NCBI GenBank assembly: GCA_014802425.1
Contig: JAAVCH010000011.1
Location: 1 to 64,000 of the forward strand
Length of the DNA stretch: 64,000 nucleotides
Origin: Bacteroides sp.
GTDB taxonomy: Bacteria; Bacteroidota; Bacteroidia; Bacteroidales; Muribaculaceae
Reading direction: 5' to 3'
The notes under the pieces are model-generated. The model had not been told where the DNA came from. It saw only the letters and a program-made list of their open reading frames with translations, and made no database searches. The stretch's first letter is position 1. Each line of letters opens with the position of its first letter. A program made the position numbers and the translations under genes. Shown here piece by piece: positions 8,825-19,044 of the stretch.

Positions 8825-9990
8825 TGAAAACCAGACACATCTATATTGTCATGAAGGAGGATCTGGTCTATTATCCTCCTATCATTTCCCTGATCTCAAT
8901 TCTGCTTAAGTTAGGATTGGAGGTAGTATGTCTGTGCATCTATTCAGATAGCCAGGGAAAAAAAGTCCTTACGGATGCCGGTGCGCGGTTTGTCGACGTA
9001 GGAGAATATGATTTGAAGGGGAATGTCATAAAGAAGTTTGGACAGCTTCTCTCATATAGAAACAAAGTACTGGGATATTTCAGAAAAAATACTCCTCCCC
9101 GGAATTCGTATATCTGGATAGCACAGAATGAGAATGTGAAATTATTCGGGTCCCTGATTGAGAAGTATCCGACCATCATACACCAACTTGAGTTTACAAG
9201 TCCGAGAATCAGCTGGAAGTATTGGCTGATGAATCCCTTTGCTTCCATCGAGACCTTGTACGGAAAGGCGGATAAGGTGGTATGCTGTGAGTATAATAGG
9301 GCTCAGATTACGAGAGGACTGTACAATCTCAAGGCCCTTCCCTATGTCCTGCCGAACAAGACTCTCGAACCGGATATGGATAATCTTGACACCCCGGCTG
9401 ACGAGCAGCGGAAGATTGACAGTATAATAGAGCTGAGCAAGACGAAAAAGATCATACTTTATCAGGGTGTATTCAGCAGTAAGGAGCGCAGGCTGGAGGA
9501 GTTCTGTCAGGCGTTCGAGTATCTGCCTGCCGATTACGCAATGGTGGTGATGGGGAAAGGGTCAAGTTATTTTGAGGAGTTGAGGAAAAAGTATGACAGC
9601 GACAGGATACGCTTCATACCCTTCATACGTCCTCCTCATTATCTGAAAGTCACCCGGGTGGCGTATATCGGCGTGTTGTCCTATTTCCCGTCTCCGTCTA
9701 ATATAGGGTCTGTCATAAACCCGCTGTATTGTGCTCCAAATAAGATATTTGAATATGCGCGCTTCGGTATACCGATGATTGCCAACGATATTCCGGGACT
9801 CCATTACATCTTTCAGGAATTCAAGTGTGGCCTGACAATTCCGTTTCCCATGTCACCGAGACAGATCAGCGAGGGTATTCTGAGGATCAGTGGGGATTAC
9901 GGCCGGTATTCAGAAGGAGCGAAGGAGTTCAACCGTAGTGTGGATGTCGAAAAGACAATAAGTGAAATATTGGAATCGGAAGATTCCTAA
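8821..9990 (+). CDS. Glycosyltransferase (GT4-like)
   Basis: ATGA overlap with wecB; 'GKADKVVCCEYNRA', 'IILYQGVFSSKERRLEEFCQAFEYLP', 'NKIFEYARFGIPMIANDIPG'. Confidence 0.8.
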   Translation: MMKTRHIYIVMKEDLVYYPPIISLISILLKLGLEVVCLCIYSDSQGKKVLTDAGARFVDVGEYDLKGNVIKKFGQLLSYRNKVLGYFRKNTPPRNSYIWIAQNENVKLFGSLIEKYPTIIHQLEFTSPRISWKYWLMNPFASIETLYGKADKVVCCEYNRAQITRGLYNLKALPYVLPNKTLEPDMDNLDTPADEQRKIDSIIELSKTKKIILYQGVFSSKERRLEEFCQAFEYLPADYAMVVMGKGSSYFEELRKKYDSDRIRFIPFIRPPHYLKVTRVAYIGVLSYFPSPSNIGSVINPLYCAPNKIFEYARFGIPMIANDIPGLHYIFQEFKCGLTIPFPMSPRQISEGILRISGDYGRYSEGAKEFNRSVDVEKTISEILESEDS

Positions 9991-10056
9991 GCGGTTCCTG
10001 TCTGTTTTGAGGCATTGCACAAAGGTGAATTTCTTACGCCATTGTAGATAAGCATC

Positions 10057-11163
10057 ATGTCGTATCCGTCAGTTATTTGTCTTACCCTGCTCATGTATCT
10101 CGCCGGGTGTGTAATCAACCAATACGAGATCAAGCGCCTGGATAAGGAAAGAGCCGTAAGATACCTTCCTCTTTTATTGGCGATGGGATGGTTGACCTTA
10201 CTCACTTCGTTCAGGGGTCAGAGTATCGGAAATGATACGGCGGATTATATGATGATTTTTGAAGATGTAAGTCTCGCAGGTAATTATCAGCTACTGAACT
10301 ATCGCTACGAATTCGGATTCCTCTGGCTAAACCAGATATTCAGTGCCATAATCCCTGATGTGCATCTTTGGATTGCGGCATGCGGAGTCTTTACCTGCAT
10401 GACTTTCTATAATTTCATCAGGAGATACAGCGACGACTATTTCCTTTCATTGATATTTTTTATAACGTTAGGCACTTGGGGGCAGACAATGAATATTCTG
10501 CGTCAAATGTTGGCTATCGCTATATGTCTGATAAGTTGCCGGTTCATCCTGAAAAACGAAGGACTGAAGTTTTTGGGGTGTATCTTTCTCGCGACTACAC
10601 TTCACTACACTGCCATTATATTTATCGTGGCGTGGTGGATGAATAGAATTACTCCATCCATTCGCAACATATGTCTGTTCATTATCCTGTCAATCTTGAT
10701 TTCGATTAATTTCGGGTCTGTGATAAATTCGGTGTTCACAGTATTCACTCAATACGAACACTATGGAACAAGTCAGTATTTCGGAGATGTGAAGATGGCG
10801 ACATATATGAAGATCAGTGTCTCCAGTCTGCTTTGCGGGCTTTGGCTTATAGCGCGTACAGGAAGAGTGGCCGGGTTGACGCCGGTGCTTTCGAAGATGG
10901 ATAAATTGTCATTTAATCTGATGTTGGCGGGATTATGCATTCTCATTATTTCTGTAAACTTTAATTTATTGGATAGGGTAGCGACATATTTCAGTATCTT
11001 CAGTATAATTGCGGTACCGAATGCTCTATCGAAAATAAAATTCCATAGAAACAGGCTCGTACTGTCCTCGATTCTCATATTATTCCTATTCGCGTACTAT
11101 ACCCTGATAGTGATCTGCCGTCCGGAATGGAATAGGATTTATCCATATCATACATGGCTGTAA
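10057..11163 (+). CDS. EpsG-family polysaccharide polymerase (Wzy-like)
   Basis: Polytopic; 'SFRGQSIGNDTADYMMIFEDV', 'YRYEFGFLWLNQIF' typical of EpsG. Confidence 0.88.
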   Translation: MSYPSVICLTLLMYLAGCVINQYEIKRLDKERAVRYLPLLLAMGWLTLLTSFRGQSIGNDTADYMMIFEDVSLAGNYQLLNYRYEFGFLWLNQIFSAIIPDVHLWIAACGVFTCMTFYNFIRRYSDDYFLSLIFFITLGTWGQTMNILRQMLAIAICLISCRFILKNEGLKFLGCIFLATTLHYTAIIFIVAWWMNRITPSIRNICLFIILSILISINFGSVINSVFTVFTQYEHYGTSQYFGDVKMATYMKISVSSLLCGLWLIARTGRVAGLTPVLSKMDKLSFNLMLAGLCILIISVNFNLLDRVATYFSIFSIIAVPNALSKIKFHRNRLVLSSILILFLFAYYTLIVICRPEWNRIYPYHTWL

Positions 11164-12248
11164 AACGTATTCTTCAAGTAGTGCCTTCGCTTAACATCGG
11201 CAGCGGTGTCACGCAGGTGGTAATGAATCTCTATAGAAATATAGACAGGGAGAAGTTCCAGTTTGATTTTCTATACTTTTCAGAGATGCCTTATACTGTA
11301 CAGGATGAAATAGAAAAATTGGGTGGGCGAACTTATCATATTCCTAAACTGAGTCTGAAGAATTGCATCGGATTCACCAAGACTGTATTCGGATTCCTGC
11401 AGACTCATGGTAAAGAATACGAAGCTGTTCATCTTCACGAAGTCCTTGTAGGGATTATCCTGTTGCCTCTGACCCGTAAATTCGGAATAAAAAAGCGTTT
11501 TGTGCATAGCCATAATTCCAGACCAAGTGAGAAATGGTATAAGAATCTTCGGAATAAGCTACTGTGCATGCCAATTAAGTATTGTGCTACAGACTATCTG
11601 GCATGCTCTAAACTTGCAGGAGAGTTCCTGTACGGGAAAGAGGTCGATTTCAAGGTAGTTGATAATGGCGTTGATGTGCGTAAATACCGGTTTAACCCCG
11701 ATGTGCGCATGGAGGCAAGGCACCGTTTGGGACTTGAGGACGAAGATAAGGTCATAGGCCATATAGGACGCTTCTGCATTCAGAAGAATCAGACTTTCCT
11801 ACTGCCGGTTATAAAGGAACTTGTCAGGAGAGATAAGACTTATAAGTTTATCTTTATAGGCAATGGACCGAAATATGAGGAGTTCCGCCAATTGTGTAAA
11901 AAGGAAGGAATTGAAGAGTATATCAGGCTGTTGGGTGTACGTAATGATATACCGGTTCTATTACAGGCATTGGATATGTTTGTTTTGCCGTCCCTGTTTG
12001 AAGGGTTGCCGGTAGTGGGTGTGGAGGCACAGATGGCCGGATTGCCTTGCCTGTTTTCCGACAGTATAACAGCTGAGGCTAAATTCACCTCTAATGTCAG
12101 GTTCCTTTCTCTTCAGGCACCAGTTGAAGAATGGTGCGAGAACATATCAGAGATGACCGAATTGCAAAGAACCGATCCGGATGAATTGATAGGCAGTAAG
12201 TTTGACATCTCTACCGCAGTTAAAAAATTGGAAGAGATCTATGCATGA
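11154..12248 (+). CDS. Glycosyltransferase family 4 protein
   Basis: 'LNIGSGVTQVVMNLYRNID', 'VDNGVDVRKYRF', 'IGHIGRFCIQKNQTFLLP', 'VLPSLFEGLPVVGVEAQMAGLPCLFSD'. Confidence 0.95.
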   Translation: MAVKRILQVVPSLNIGSGVTQVVMNLYRNIDREKFQFDFLYFSEMPYTVQDEIEKLGGRTYHIPKLSLKNCIGFTKTVFGFLQTHGKEYEAVHLHEVLVGIILLPLTRKFGIKKRFVHSHNSRPSEKWYKNLRNKLLCMPIKYCATDYLACSKLAGEFLYGKEVDFKVVDNGVDVRKYRFNPDVRMEARHRLGLEDEDKVIGHIGRFCIQKNQTFLLPVIKELVRRDKTYKFIFIGNGPKYEEFRQLCKKEGIEEYIRLLGVRNDIPVLLQALDMFVLPSLFEGLPVVGVEAQMAGLPCLFSDSITAEAKFTSNVRFLSLQAPVEEWCENISEMTELQRTDPDELIGSKFDISTAVKKLEEIYA

Positions 12249-12299
12249 CAATAACCGGACTGTCATCGTAGTGGCTCAATTGGCATCAGTGATTATAAA

Positions 12300-13301
12300 A
12301 TGAATAGATATCAGGCAGGGTTCAATAGGTTGCTTACAGCTCTTGACCCGATAAGTAAGGCATATGGTAAATCCAAGTATTGGTTTTTATGGGATGCCCT
12401 TAAGGGATATATAAGATACGGGATAACGCCAAACATGTACATAAGCTATGAGTTCTATAAATTATCTTCATTAGAACGGAAACGTTATTGGACTAATCGC
12501 GATCAGCATCGGTATGAGAGTAAGTTCAACTCTCCTGAAGCCGCCGATTCCTTCAATCGTAAGGAAGTGACCAATCGTGTATTCAGGAAGTATGTCAGGC
12601 GTGATTGGATATATGGAGGCGATCCGGAAGTCACATCCAGAGCTATAGAGCAGTTTCTTGATAATCATGATAAGGTGATTGTCAAACCCATCGGACTCTC
12701 GTCGGGAAAAGGGGTGTTCTCAGTTTCAAAGTCAAAGGAGCAGGGTATTGCCTATATCCGAGAAAGACTGGGTGTCGGGAATGCGGAGCAGATGGAAGAT
12801 GTATATAGGAATCTATTGTTCGAAGAATTTGTATGTCAGCATCCGGAAATGGCGGAATGCAATCCAAGTTCGGTAAATACAGTAAGGATATTTTCTTTAT
12901 TGGACCGGCATGGGAGGAGTGACATCATAAGCGCTTGCATTCGTGTCGGAGGAGCAGGTGCCGATGTGGATAACTATCACGCCGGTGGCGTCACATATCC
13001 GATAGACATCAAGTCGGGGGTGGTGTGCAATTACGGGAGAAATCTACGGGGAGAACGGTATCTGAATCATCCTTCCACAGGAAAGCTAATGGTCGGGTTT
13101 AAAATTCCGCATTGGGAGCACATCCTGGAAACGGTGTATGATTTGGTGAGGATAGACCCCCGTGGACGCATGATTGCCTGGGATCTGGCGGTTATGAAGG
13201 ATGGAATAGAGTTGATTGAGGCCAATTACCTTCCTGATCCGAATATCATGCAGATTGGAGCCGGGAAAGGGTTGAAACCCCATATATTAGAGTATCTATA
13301 A
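12300..13301 (+). CDS. Sugar-transfer-associated ATP-grasp protein
   Basis: 'VIVKPIGLSSGKGVFSV', 'LLFEEFVCQHPEMAECNPSSVNTVRI', 'DLAVMKDGIELIEANYLPD'. Confidence 0.85.
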   Translation: MNRYQAGFNRLLTALDPISKAYGKSKYWFLWDALKGYIRYGITPNMYISYEFYKLSSLERKRYWTNRDQHRYESKFNSPEAADSFNRKEVTNRVFRKYVRRDWIYGGDPEVTSRAIEQFLDNHDKVIVKPIGLSSGKGVFSVSKSKEQGIAYIRERLGVGNAEQMEDVYRNLLFEEFVCQHPEMAECNPSSVNTVRIFSLLDRHGRSDIISACIRVGGAGADVDNYHAGGVTYPIDIKSGVVCNYGRNLRGERYLNHPSTGKLMVGFKIPHWEHILETVYDLVRIDPRGRMIAWDLAVMKDGIELIEANYLPDPNIMQIGAGKGLKPHILEYL

Positions 13302-13307
13302 TTGCCA

Positions 13308-13727
13308 ATGGAAAGCAAGCCGTTTCGTATAGGATATACCACAGGAGTGTTCGATATGTTCCATATCGGACACTTAAATATTTTACGCCGGGCCAAGGAG
13401 CAATGTGACTTCCTCATAGTAGGGGTTACGACTGACGCATTATGTGAGAAAAGAAAAAATAAGCTGCCGATTATCCGGGAGGCGGACAGAATGGCAATTG
13501 TGGAGGCCATCAGATATGTAGACAAGGTTGTCCCACAGGAAAACATGGATAAGAAGGAACCGGTTGCAAGATACAATGCTGACGCGGTCTTTGTCGGATC
13601 CGACTGGAAGGGGACGGAGGCATGGATAAAGTACGAGAAAGAGTTTGCGGAACTTGGCTGTAAGGTGGTGTACCTTGATCATACAGACGGAATATCATCC
13701 ACTATCTTAAGGGAAAAAATAAAATGA
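13308..13727 (+). CDS. Adenylyl/cytidylyltransferase (TagD/GCT-like)
   Basis: 'GYTTGVFDMFHIGHLNILRRAKEQCD' (HxGH) and 'ISSTILREKIK'. Confidence 0.9.
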   Translation: MESKPFRIGYTTGVFDMFHIGHLNILRRAKEQCDFLIVGVTTDALCEKRKNKLPIIREADRMAIVEAIRYVDKVVPQENMDKKEPVARYNADAVFVGSDWKGTEAWIKYEKEFAELGCKVVYLDHTDGISSTILREKIK

Positions 13728-14605
13728 AGGAACTGATGAATCCCGGGGAAGACAACTGGGGCATACGAAGATTACAGAATTGTATTCTGAATATAGCGGA
13801 ATACATAGATGAGGTCTGCAAGCGAGAAGGAATCGAATACTGTCTTATGGGAGGAAGCGCACTGGGAGCCGTACGCCACAAAGGGTTTATTCCATGGGAC
13901 GATGATCTGGATATTTTCATGCGTCCTGACGATTATGCCCGTTTTAGAGAATATTTTATGAAAAACGGGGATCAGGAGAATTTCTATCTTCAGGAATGGG
14001 GTGCATCGAATGGAATGGTGACATTGTCGAAGTTGCGATATAACTTTTCCAGTTTGCTTGAGAAGGATTTAGTGGACTGGGATGTTCATCAAGGAATATA
14101 TGTAGATATTTTTATACTGCATGATTCACCCGATAACAGATTGGCGAGAATGAACCAGTATCTATGGTCCAAGTATTTGGTCGCTAAGGGGGCTGCTAAT
14201 CGGAAGTATGACAGAAAAGGCGGATTGGTCGGGCTATGCCTTAAGATATTGTCGCTGATGCCTAAGCGCTTCTTACTTAATTACGCCCTTAAGCAAGTAT
14301 ACAGATATGATGGACGGGACTCCGAAAACTACTGCCATTTCTTAGGAAGGGCCGGACTAAAGAAGGGTCTTTATCCGAAAAAGTACTTTTCATCGTTTAA
14401 ACCAGTCCCTTTTGAATCAATCATGCTGTCTGTGCCATCCCAGGTTGAGAATTATCTGCACGACCGCTGGGGGGATTACATGAAGTTGCCTTCCTTAGAA
14501 GAGATCAAGCATTTTCAGCATAGCTGGAAATGGTCGGATAAAGATGCGTTTCCCGGATATAAGGAATCTCAGAATTATGCCGATGAGGCTTTCCTTCTGG
14601 CATAA
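13724..14605 (+). CDS. LicD-family phosphotransferase
   Basis: 'YCLMGGSALGAVRHKGFIPWDDDLDIFMRPDDY' LicD signature. Confidence 0.95.
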   Translation: MKELMNPGEDNWGIRRLQNCILNIAEYIDEVCKREGIEYCLMGGSALGAVRHKGFIPWDDDLDIFMRPDDYARFREYFMKNGDQENFYLQEWGASNGMVTLSKLRYNFSSLLEKDLVDWDVHQGIYVDIFILHDSPDNRLARMNQYLWSKYLVAKGAANRKYDRKGGLVGLCLKILSLMPKRFLLNYALKQVYRYDGRDSENYCHFLGRAGLKKGLYPKKYFSSFKPVPFESIMLSVPSQVENYLHDRWGDYMKLPSLEEIKHFQHSWKWSDKDAFPGYKESQNYADEAFLLA

Positions 14606-14752
14606 GGATGGGAGTGGCATATGCCTGGACGCTTAATTGTAAGGCCTGATTTAAATGATGAACGGTCAATGGGCGGAGGCATGGCTCATTCAAATGCCCG
14701 AAAGTAAAATAGGTTCTCCCATTCATGAGAGTAATATATAAAGTGCAGAGAG

Positions 14753-15562
14753 ATGGTTAAGTTGTGTGTCTTAATGTCCGTATATCGAGGCGACCGACTG
14801 GAATTTACTCAACAGGCGGTACAAAGCATTCTGAATCAAACCTATAAAGATTTTGATTTCCATATTATTTTGGATGGCCCAATAGGGGAGGATGTAGAAG
14901 GTTATCTAGATTCTCTAAGTAGCGACTCACGGATTAAACTATATAAGCGAGTTGAGAACAAAGGTTTGGCTTACTCGCTTAATGAATTACTGTCCAAGAC
15001 ATTGGGTAAGTATGCTTACTATGCCCGAATGGATGCTGACGACATAGCCTTGCCCGAGAGATTCTCTAAACAGGTGGAATACATGGAATCTAATCCTGAT
15101 TGTGACTGTGTCGGCGCATGGGCAATTGAGATAGATGAGAATAATGAAGAGTATTTCAGGAAAGAGATGCCGGTGACTCAGGAAGAATGTTACGCATTCT
15201 TTGAAAAACGTGACTGCATGATTCATCCGACTGTCATGTTTCGAAATACATATCTCGCTAAAGCCGGCCTGTATCCCGAGGATACATATTTTGGAGAAGA
15301 TACCATGATGTGGGCTAAGGGATTCGCCGCCGGTTGCGTATTCCATAATATTCCGGAGTATCTGTTTCTATTCCGGATTAACAGGGATTTCTTTTCAAGA
15401 AGGAGGGGATGGAAGCATGCCATAGGTATTTTTAAACTGAGAAGGCGGGTGAATAAGCTTCTGCATTACGGAAGCAAAGCTGATTTCTATGCCGTGATGT
15501 ATATGGTAGCCAAGCTTATGCCTAAGTCGATTTTAAATATAATTTATAAAAAAGCAAGATGA
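14753..15562 (+). CDS. Glycosyltransferase family 2 protein
   Basis: 'VLMSVYRGDRLEFTQQAVQSILNQTYKDFDFHIILDG', 'YYARMDADDIALPERFSKQV'. Confidence 0.95.
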   Translation: MVKLCVLMSVYRGDRLEFTQQAVQSILNQTYKDFDFHIILDGPIGEDVEGYLDSLSSDSRIKLYKRVENKGLAYSLNELLSKTLGKYAYYARMDADDIALPERFSKQVEYMESNPDCDCVGAWAIEIDENNEEYFRKEMPVTQEECYAFFEKRDCMIHPTVMFRNTYLAKAGLYPEDTYFGEDTMMWAKGFAAGCVFHNIPEYLFLFRINRDFFSRRRGWKHAIGIFKLRRRVNKLLHYGSKADFYAVMYMVAKLMPKSILNIIYKKAR

Positions 15563-16809
15563 CGTCTGCTATGAATGTGGAACGGAATATACCTTTTTCT
15601 CCGCCGGATATTACGGAGGAAGAGATTGCGGAGGTGGCCGAAGCGCTACGCTCCGGATGGATTACAACAGGTCCTAAGACCAAGGAGTTTGAGAATCTGA
15701 TATCCATGTGTTGCCAGACGGCCCGTTATGAGGCCGATGGTAAACCTTTGCCTACGACGGTTTGTCTGAACTCGGCCACTGCATGCATGGAACTGGCGCT
15801 CCGGGTTCTCGGTGTCGGTCCTGGCGACGAGGTTATCGTGCCGGCCTACACATATACGGCCACTGCAAGTTCGGTCTGTCATGTCGGTGCGCGTCCGGTG
15901 CTCGTGGATTGTGCCCCCGGCTCATTTGAGATGGATTACGATAAACTGGCCGAGGCCATTAATGAGCGCACTAAGGTGGTGATGCCCGTGGATCTGGCCG
16001 GTATAGTAGCGGATTATGATAAGGTGTTCGCTGCGGTGGAAGCGAAAAAGGGTCTTTTCAGACCTGCGAATGATATTCAGCGTGTATTCGGTCGGTGTAT
16101 CGTAGTGGCGGATGCCGCTCATGCGTTCGGTGCGATGTGGCATGGACTGATGTGTGGCGAAATTGCCGACTTCACCTCTTTTTCGTTTCATGCGGTTAAG
16201 AATCTGACCACTGCAGAGGGGGGAGCCCTTACCTGGAAAGCCCACGAGGGAGTGGACGACAGGGAGCTGTATAGGCAACTCCAGCTCTTTTCCCTGCATG
16301 GACAGAATAAGGATGCGCTGGCAAAGACCAGGCTCGGCGGTTGGGAGTATGACATCATCGGCACATGGTATAAATGCAATATGACGGATATCATGGCCGG
16401 TATCGGACTGGCACAGATCAAGCGCTATCCGGAGATGCTGCGTCGACGCCGCCAGATGATAGAGCGGTATAACGTGGCTTTCGCGGATTTGTCTGTAGAG
16501 GTGCTCGCGCACTATGGTAACGAGCATTCATCGAGCGGTCATCTTTACATGGTGCGCGTAAAGAGCGCCGACTCTGAACGGCGTAACGAGATAATCACTG
16601 AGATGGCAAGACGGGGAATAGCCACCAACGTCCATTACAAGCCCCTGCCTATGATGACAGCGTATAAGGCTATGGGGTACGATATAAAGGATTTCCCAAA
16701 TGCGTTTGCGCAGTATGAGAATGAAATAACCCTTCCTCTCAATACCCGGATGAGTGACGAGGATGTGGAATACGTAATCTCTAATTTCAGGGATATTTTA
16801 AAGAGGTGA
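15559..16809 (+). CDS. DegT/DnrJ/EryC1/StrS aminotransferase
   Basis: 'IPFSPPDITEEEIAEVAEALRSGWITTGPKTKEFE', 'VVADAAHAFGAMWHG', 'FTSFSFHAVKNLTTAEGGAL'. Confidence 0.95.
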   Translation: MTSAMNVERNIPFSPPDITEEEIAEVAEALRSGWITTGPKTKEFENLISMCCQTARYEADGKPLPTTVCLNSATACMELALRVLGVGPGDEVIVPAYTYTATASSVCHVGARPVLVDCAPGSFEMDYDKLAEAINERTKVVMPVDLAGIVADYDKVFAAVEAKKGLFRPANDIQRVFGRCIVVADAAHAFGAMWHGLMCGEIADFTSFSFHAVKNLTTAEGGALTWKAHEGVDDRELYRQLQLFSLHGQNKDALAKTRLGGWEYDIIGTWYKCNMTDIMAGIGLAQIKRYPEMLRRRRQMIERYNVAFADLSVEVLAHYGNEHSSSGHLYMVRVKSADSERRNEIITEMARRGIATNVHYKPLPMMTAYKAMGYDIKDFPNAFAQYENEITLPLNTRMSDEDVEYVISNFRDILKR

Positions 16810-17396
16810 AGCGCATTTTCGATATTGTTGCAAGCGGACTTGGACTCGTGTGTCTGAGTCCGCTTTTTGCTGTCCTGGCAGTATGGATAAAACTGGATTC
16901 AAAAGGTTCCGTATTTTATCGTCAGGTACGTGTGGGAAAGGATAATCGGGATTTCCGCCTTTACAAATTTCGCTCCATGCGTCAGGATGCCGACAAGCAT
17001 GGCCTGATAACGGTAGGTGGTCATGATCCGCGGGTGACGAGGTCAGGTTACTATATCCGGAAGTATAAGCTGGATGAGTTTCCGCAGTTGATTAATGTTT
17101 TCTTAGGGGATATGAGTCTGGTGGGACCACGTCCGGAGGTGCGGAAGTACGTGGATATGTATACTCCTGAACAGATGAAGGTGCTTTCCGTGCGTCCCGG
17201 CATTACCTCACTGGCATCGATACGTTATCGTAATGAGAATGAGATTCTTGGCATGGCTGATGATCCTGACAAGTGCTATGTGGAGATTGTAATGCCGGAT
17301 AAGCTTAAAATTGACCTTGAATATGTGGAAAAGGCAAATCTATTGAATGATATTAAGCTTATTTTCGCTACTTTTAAGGAGATAATAGTAAAGTAA
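16806..17396 (+). CDS. Bacterial sugar transferase (initiating glycosyl-1-phosphate transferase)
   Basis: GTG start; 'KRIFDIVASGLGLVCLSPLF', 'FYRQVRVGKDNRDFRLYKFRSM', 'KYKLDEFPQLINVFLGDMSLVGPRPE'. Confidence 0.96.
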   Translation: MKRIFDIVASGLGLVCLSPLFAVLAVWIKLDSKGSVFYRQVRVGKDNRDFRLYKFRSMRQDADKHGLITVGGHDPRVTRSGYYIRKYKLDEFPQLINVFLGDMSLVGPRPEVRKYVDMYTPEQMKVLSVRPGITSLASIRYRNENEILGMADDPDKCYVEIVMPDKLKIDLEYVEKANLLNDIKLIFATFKEIIVK

Positions 17397-17402
17397 AATA
17401 GA

Positions 17403-17801
17403 ATGAATGACACGTACATTACATACGGTCTGGTTGACAGGCTGATGGAAGATGCGGTGAAATCACCGCGTCTGCGTTGTAGTCTTAATATACATGCATC
17501 GTTGGAAGAGGCCTGTCAAAGAATTGTAAATGTACTCTTACCTGTTTCAATAGTTCCTGTTCATCGTCATCGTGCCACGGATGAGACAATCGTGGTGCTT
17601 TGTGGGAAGATGGATGTGGTACTGTATGGAGAGACGGGTGGAGTTTCGTCACGCCATCGTCTGGATCCGAGGGAGGGGCGTTACGGGTTGAATATCCCGA
17701 AAGGTCAGTGGCATACGGTGGAGGTACTGGAGCCTACTGCTATCTTTGAGGTAAAGGATGGTCCGTACTGTCCGTTGGAGCCGGAAGATATCATGTACTG
17801 A
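17403..17801 (+). CDS. WbuC-family cupin-fold protein
   Basis: 'VPVHRHRATDETIVVLCGKMDVVLYGE', 'GRYGLNIPKGQWHTVEVLEPTAIFEVKDGPY'. Confidence 0.85.
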   Translation: MNDTYITYGLVDRLMEDAVKSPRLRCSLNIHASLEEACQRIVNVLLPVSIVPVHRHRATDETIVVLCGKMDVVLYGETGGVSSRHRLDPREGRYGLNIPKGQWHTVEVLEPTAIFEVKDGPYCPLEPEDIMY

Positions 17802-17889
17802 CCGCATGGCGGTCGTGGAGCAGTGGAGAGTACAGTTGTTGGAAGATGGGTTCGAGGAGATGCCATGACAGCAAGTATAGTGTGAGATT

Positions 17890-19044
17890 ATGGAAAGAAT
17901 TTTGCTTTGTAAGCCCCGGATGTCGGGGAGGGAGATAGATTATATCAAGGATGCGCTCGCCGAGGACTGGGCCGTGCCTCTTGGGCCGGATGTGACGGCA
18001 TTCGAAAAGGAACTCGGAGAGTATCTGGGGACGGATCACGTTGTGGCGCTCAACGCCGGCACGTCTGCAATTCATCTGGCGCTGCTCGCGCTCGGAGTAG
18101 GGCAGGGCGACGAGGTGATTGCGCAGTCAATGACGTTCGCCGCATCCGTCAATCCCATACGCTATGTTGGAGCGACTCCGGTACTGATTGACTCTGAACC
18201 GCGGACGTGGAACATGAATCCTGAGCTGCTGGAAGAAGTGATACTTGACCGTGAGAGGGTTACGGGGCAACGTCCGAAAGCCATTCTGCCGGTGGCGCTC
18301 TACGGGATGCCTTATGAGATAGGACGCATAATGGAAGTGGCCGGTAGGTACGGCATTCCGGTGGTGGAGGATGCGGCCGAAGGGTTGGGCTCTGAATTCG
18401 AGGGCCGTAAATTAGGTACGTTCGGACAGTATGGTGCCTTATCGTTCAACGGTAATAAGATAATCACCACTTCCGGTGGGGGGGCTCTGATATGTCCCGA
18501 TGCCGAGGCTGCCGCACGCGTAAAGTTTCTTGCCACGCAGGCCCGCGAGCCGTTCCCTTACTATCAACATGAGGTGATAGGCTACAATTACCGGCTGTCA
18601 AATATCTCGGCCTGTATCGGGCGCGCCCAGCTGGAGGTCTTGCCTGAATATCTTGCACACCATAGGATGGTGCAGGACTTGTACCAAGAGCTGCTGAAAG
18701 ATGTGGCTGGAGTCGAGGTACACGGAAATCCGGATTCGAGGTTCGATTCGAATTTTTGGCTGTGTACGATTCTGTTGGGCAACGCCGACTGCGGGACATT
18801 GAACGATGGCGCTCCGGACTCTGAAGTGGAGGCGCTCAGACGCAGACTTGACGAGGCCAGAATCGAGACGCGTCCTTTATGGAAACCTATGTACGACCAG
18901 CCGGTCTATGCCGATGCCCCGGCTTATCGCACCGGGGTGAGTGACCTTCTTTTCCGCCGCGGGCTTTGTCTGCCGGCGGGTCCGTATGTCACTCCCGACA
19001 ATGTACGTTACATCGCCGACATCATAAGGAGTGAAATCAAGTAG
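17890..19044 (+). CDS. DegT/DnrJ/EryC1/StrS aminotransferase (PglE/PseC-like)
   Basis: 'ERILLCKPRMSGREIDYIKDALAEDWAVPLGPDVTAFE', 'VEDAAEGLGSEFEGRKLGTFGQYGALSFNGNKIITTSGGGAL'. Confidence 0.95.
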   Translation: MERILLCKPRMSGREIDYIKDALAEDWAVPLGPDVTAFEKELGEYLGTDHVVALNAGTSAIHLALLALGVGQGDEVIAQSMTFAASVNPIRYVGATPVLIDSEPRTWNMNPELLEEVILDRERVTGQRPKAILPVALYGMPYEIGRIMEVAGRYGIPVVEDAAEGLGSEFEGRKLGTFGQYGALSFNGNKIITTSGGGALICPDAEAAARVKFLATQAREPFPYYQHEVIGYNYRLSNISACIGRAQLEVLPEYLAHHRMVQDLYQELLKDVAGVEVHGNPDSRFDSNFWLCTILLGNADCGTLNDGAPDSEVEALRRRLDEARIETRPLWKPMYDQPVYADAPAYRTGVSDLLFRRGLCLPAGPYVTPDNVRYIADIIRSEIK

